From: Rhyacichthys aspro
Taxonomy: Eukaryota > Chordata > Actinopteri > Gobiiformes > Rhyacichthyidae
Reading direction: 5' to 3'
Assembly (NCBI GenBank): GCA_036850595.1
Contig: CM072165.1
Location: 15,862,630-15,926,629, forward strand
DNA: 64,000 nucleotides
Shown here: positions 60,540-64,000 of the stretch, in pieces
Layout of the letters: every line of letters starts with the position of its first letter
How positions within the stretch are numbered: the stretch's first letter is position 1
Made by a program: the position numbers and the translations under genes
Notes under the pieces: generated by a model
Seen by the model: the letters and a program-made list of their open reading frames with translations, nothing else
Told to the model about the DNA's origin: nothing
Database searches by the model: none

Positions 60540-60890
60540 CTGATAAAGGCCCAAACTGAGCAAGCGTGCGATGGAAAGGTGTAAAATGGAAAGGAATGAG
60601 TGTGCCGCCAAGAGAAGCATTAATGAGTCCCGAACCAGGTAAAAATTGAAAGGCGAGAATGGGTGTTGTGTTCAGAGGCTTAGATTAGCTCAGGACAAAA
60701 TAAAGAAGGAGGGGTATGAAGAGAGTTGTGAACGTGAGCCAAAGGCATGCAGTGAAAGACGAGGGTGACACAGTAAGACTGGCCGCTAAGTTCAAGCCAA
60801 AGTCAATTCAACAACTAATGTGAATCGATTTGTTGCCTCTGCGTGGGCCCTGTCGGGAGCAGCTGACATTTTAAAGCCATGTTTTATTGT
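60540..60890. promoter_or_regulatory. Candidate conserved noncoding element
   Basis: Non-repetitive purine-rich sequence with GTGCCGCCAAGAGAAGC next to ATTAATGAG, and GTGAATCGATTTGTTGCC further on, ends beside the G-tract at 60892. Conservation is inferred from composition. Confidence 0.3.
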
Positions 60891-60891
60891 T

Positions 60892-60920
60892 GGGGAGGGA
60901 AAGGGAAGGGGAGGGGAGGG
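60892..60920 (+). other. G-quadruplex-forming tract
   Basis: Six runs of three or four G (GGGGAGGGAAAGGGAAGGGG, then AGGGGAGGG) separated by one to three A fit the standard G4 pattern more than once over. Folding is inferred. Confidence 0.7.
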
Positions 60921-61516
60921 TGTGTGACATCCCTGCTGACGGCACTGCCGACTGCTGGACACAATGCTCTGAATGAGAGAAATACTGCAAATGGTTCATG
61001 CACTGCGGGCTCATCATTCATTGGTGAAGAGTGGGTGTAAGTATGAGGCAGTGCACACTTGTTCTAACTTCATTTCCATCAAGAGGTATGCTTCAGCTCA
61101 GTGCAGCAGAGTTTGAAATGACAACCATTTGTTGAAACCTTAGACGTATAGGCTTACTACACATAGTATGTTAAAAGTTTGCTTGCTATTACTGAACCAA
61201 CAACCTCCAACAACAGCATAGCAAACCTTTTCTGCTTTTATTTTATGAAAAATAAAACTGAATCTGGTCAGACCGGTCTGATCCTGCAGTTACTATTGCT
61301 TCACCTCCTGAAACATTACATGGATGAATTGCTAATACTTATCTGTTTTACTTTGCTTCTCTTTTCTCTATTTATGTTTTGGAGGGGAAAAAAATAAAAT
61401 TCTTTGTGTTCAAAACACTGTCACTATACTATTACATGCAGAGCTTCATTGGACTGTGACAGACAGTGCACAGAGCTCATTCATCTGTAGAACTGCACTA
61501 GTGTCTTTGTCTTTAA
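60921..61516. other. Unassigned noncoding sequence
   Basis: Nothing supportable is seen. Confidence 0.5.
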
Positions 61517-62149
61517 GTTTACAGCAGGGGCGGACTAGGGAGAAAACGTGGCCCAGGAGTTCCTGACAGACCGGCCCCCTTGGTCAACTGCTGGGTTTGT
61601 TTTGTGAAAATAAAAAATACAATGTTAATGTGATTTTTATTCTGTTATTACATTTGACCAGCCAGGCTTGTACACAAAACTGAATTTAATAAAAACAAAT
61701 AAAATGACCAAATAATCGACAGCAATAAGAATTTTGTTTAAAAAAAACAAAATAACAAAAAATAATTATAACAAAGCGAGAAAATTGCTTACTTTTTAAT
61801 AATAAAGAAAAAAAATGAGTGCTTGTTTTAAGAGGAAGACGAGACAAAGATGAAAAACAAAGATCAGACGAGACAGAGAAGGGACTGGTGAACTTTTCAT
61901 CCCCAAGGTGGAATGTTTTTCATCCAAAGAGCCAGATAACTGTTTGTACATCACCATGTAAAGGGAGTTTTCAGGGGGAGAGATCATTATTTAGTATGCC
62001 CAAATTCCATTGTTCATGAGGTCATGTCAAAGGACAAATACTCTGTGTCTTTTGCCACACTAAACCATTTACCCATAACAATATAATGTAACTTCATTAT
62101 TCACGTGGAGTACGGTATTCCCATATGCCAGTCCGCCCCTGCTTTACAG
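61517..62149. mobile_element. hAT MITE with 8-bp target duplication
   Basis: The element proper is 61525-62141. Its ends are CAGGGGCGGACTAGG and, reverse-complemented, CAGGGGCGGACTGGC, so 12 of 12 bases match from the tip. Flanking 8-mers GTTTACAG (61517-61524) and CTTTACAG (62142-62149) differ at one base. The 617-bp interior is A/T-rich with no transposase frame. Confidence 0.85.
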
Positions 62150-62519
62150 GAACAGGACAGAATCCAACTGCACAGTCTGCCTTCAATCAGACTAACGCTG
62201 CGTTCAGGTCCTCTCTGTATTTAGAAAATTAGCTAAAAAGAGTTAGCCCTGACTTGTTTGTAGTGTTAAATAAGGATGGCCATCCTGCTGGAGATGAAAG
62301 AATGAAGCTTCTGGAAACAAGTCTTTCAAAATCCTGATTTCAGGTAAAATATATGCCATTTGAAGCTAAATTAGAAAATCTACATGCTTTGCTAAGAAGA
62401 AAGATTAGAGCGTGGATAACTTTAGGATTGGCCTGGAGACAGTTTTAGCTTAACCTCAACTGGAAGTGTTTTTCTATGTTAAATACTGCATATGTTTTTC
62501 TGTGACGGTGCCATGTTTG
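62150..62519. other. Unassigned noncoding sequence
   Basis: Nothing supportable is seen. Confidence 0.5.
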
Positions 62520-62770
62520 ATTGATGGTCATGTATTATTAGGTGAGTCCCTTTGCAGTCACGTGTGGTTATGTGTTATGTTATGTCCATGTATTGCTGCG
62601 TTTGCCGGTGTGTGCTTGAGAATAATTCATGATGAGAGTGAAATGTTGTGGCTGACCGTGGGCAGCCTGGAGTTCTGCCAGCACCGAGGGCTGCCATTAA
62701 TAATGAAAGGACACTTACAGCCAGGATCTCTGCAGTGACTGTTGTCAGCTGCTCTCTTCAAGGGCACATT
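62520..62770. promoter_or_regulatory. Candidate conserved noncoding element
   Basis: Non-repetitive sequence with AGTCACGTGTGG (E-box CACGTG), GAATAATTCATGATGAG, GCCAGCACCGAGGGC and CTGCCATTAATAATGAAAGG. Homeodomain cores are mixed with GC-rich blocks. Two frames cross it but neither resembles a known protein. Confidence 0.35.
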
Positions 62771-63726
62771 CAGGACACACTGAAAAAGTCTGGAATCAAC
62801 AGCGATAAAAGTCTTGAGGTCACAAGAATGCTCCAGTGTGGGTTGTCAATCTGCCACGTGCCACTTCTAGATGAGTTTATTTCTTCCATGAACATGACAG
62901 CCCCCCAATAAAAAAACCAAAACATTTTCCAGGACAATTTAGGACCACATTTTCTCATCAAAGATCATTTCCAACAGCCCCAGTCAAATTCTCAGGGTCA
63001 AGTTTTCCTCATTGCTTCAGTTAAAACTCATTCACTGCAAATAGCATAATAGAATAAAGAGTACAATTATCATCAACAGCTGCAGTGCAGAATCTGTGTA
63101 AATGTGCTTAAAGTGTGGATAACTAAAGTCTGTTTCAGCTGAAGTAATGTTTATTCATTTAACATTTATGTTTTGGACGTCAATATATTTGACCAATCAG
63201 ACCGAGTCTTACCGCATCACATGTCTTACATGCATCACATGTCTGCCCTATAAATGCTTCTATACTTCTGTATTAGAAATGTTTCTATATTATTATTCTA
63301 TATGGATTATAAACATACAGTACTGGTATCAGCATTCAGTATCTCTATCTATATATAGATATATATCTATATTTGTCATTATCATCATTGTACCATAAAA
63401 AATGTTGTACAAGAAATACTGTACATTGTGGTTTGTTAGTTTTTTTAAAAGTCTTAACTATGCTGCATTATTGTTTGGTCATTTCAAAGACTGCTGCTGC
63501 AAAACCATACAACAAACTTTACATGACCCAACCTTTTGGTAATGTTTTGCCTCTGTTTGTTTTTTTGTTTTTTTCTCACTTGCATACACATCTCAAAACC
63601 TTATGGAAACATGATTTGTAACAGGAAACCAAAAACCATTCTGCACTTCCCTTCTTTACAGTCCATCCACATCACTGTATCTGATGTATGGAGTTTATTC
63701 CTGGAGTTGGATCTGCACTCCTCTTT
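62771..63726. other. Unassigned noncoding sequence
   Basis: AT-rich. A TATA/ATCT-rich semi-palindromic run lies at about 63345-63372. No gene was recognised. Confidence 0.5.
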
Positions 63727-63773
63727 TTCTCACTGTCCTGAACTGAAAATAGTTCAGTTCAGGACAGTGAGAA
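63727..63773. repeat. Perfect 21-bp hairpin, 5-base loop
   Basis: 63727-63747 (TTCTCACTGTCCTGAACTGA plus A) is the exact reverse complement of 63753-63773 around AATAG. Too short and too perfect for a typical miRNA precursor. Confidence 0.9.
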
Positions 63774-64000
63774 GTCAAAGAGGCGTCTCAGGAATTTACT
63801 CAGCGGCAAGGACCTACTTCCAAAAAGCAGGGCGCCAAGATAAATAATTGAACGGGAGTAGTCTTAGAAGACCTTGGTAGATCTTGTCTCTTAGCGGTAT
63901 TTGGTGGGAATCCAGTGAGTCTAGTAATCTTCTTTTCATGGTGAATGTAATCCCGAGGAAGGTCTTCCCAACAGCCTGCTGTGCCGAGGACTGGATCTAA
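63774..64000. other. Unassigned CpG-richer end segment
   Basis: CpG density rises here (AGGCGTC, CAGCGGC, GGCGCC, AGCGGT, CCCGAGG, GCCGAGG) and the minus strand is open in two phases from the window edge. One phase contains an ATG-started 41-codon frame (63939 down to 63814) ending FNYLSWRPAFWK. I do not recognise either translation. It may be the edge of a repeat or an exon that continues past the window. Confidence 0.25.

Noticed and set aside
62672..62692. REST/NRSF-like string around GCCAGCACCGAGGGCTGCC
   Set aside because: The left half fits but the right half has several mismatches.
63727..63773. Hairpin considered as a miRNA precursor
   Set aside because: The stem is only 21 bp with a 5-base loop and no bulges, unlike animal pre-miRNAs of about 60-70 bases.

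Overview
This is vertebrate, almost certainly teleost fish, nuclear DNA. The evidence is a Tc1-like element with the fish-type terminal motif CATGAAAAAGTATTTGCCCC, four copies of a tRNA-derived Mermaid/DANA-like fish SINE, hAT, Tigger-like and TTAA-target DNA transposons, long CA/GT and ATT microsatellites, and an AT-rich, CpG-poor background. I found no convincing host protein-coding exon and no rRNA, tRNA or snRNA gene. The longest ATG-started open frame that is not low-complexity has 133 codons, which chance allows in 64 kb. The window reads as a gene desert or a very large intron. The species and the flanking genes cannot be named from it.

Layout. 1-4.2 kb: unassigned sequence, a CTCF-like site, then a 1.3-kb element with TTAA target duplications. 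4.5-5.0 kb: a second CTCF-like site and a perfect RFX X-box. 7.8-9.4 kb: a SINE, a CA/GCAC microsatellite and a repeat tail. 14.2-16.2 kb: a CpG-rich MITE-like patch containing TCTCGCGAGA, then a dead Tc1 element with a SINE inserted in it. 20.5-21.8 kb: a second, diverged MITE of the same kind and a Tigger-like element carrying a 41-bp minisatellite. 27.4-29.0 kb: a dispersed repeat and nested MITEs. 29.8-39.2 kb: mostly unassigned, with regulatory-looking patches, another perfect X-box at 37.53 kb and a cluster of three X-box-like sites at 39.07-39.13 kb. 43.5-46.0 kb: GT and ATT microsatellites, a YY1-type motif and an AT-rich MITE. 47.8-49.0 kb: an internally deleted non-LTR retrotransposon running into a homopolymer block that looks like bad sequence. 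51.1-54.2 kb: a hAT fossil and a second copy of the 45.7-kb MITE. 55.4-56.8 kb: a well-preserved short hAT element with exact 8-bp target duplications, a three-exon truncated transposase frame and two overlapping CTCF cores. 58.9-62.8 kb: regulatory-looking patches, a G-quadruplex tract and a third hAT element. 63.7-64.0 kb: a perfect 21-bp hairpin and an unassigned, CpG-richer end segment.

There is no operon-like organisation. The supportable content is a layered transposon record plus candidate cis-regulatory sequence (RFX X-boxes, CTCF cores, YY1, a DR1 nuclear-receptor site, BANP-type TCTCGCGAGA). All regulatory and conserved-element calls were made by eye from motifs and composition and are hypotheses. 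I do not see an obviously new multi-gene system. The most notable objects are the 55.4-kb hAT element and the X-box neighbourhoods.
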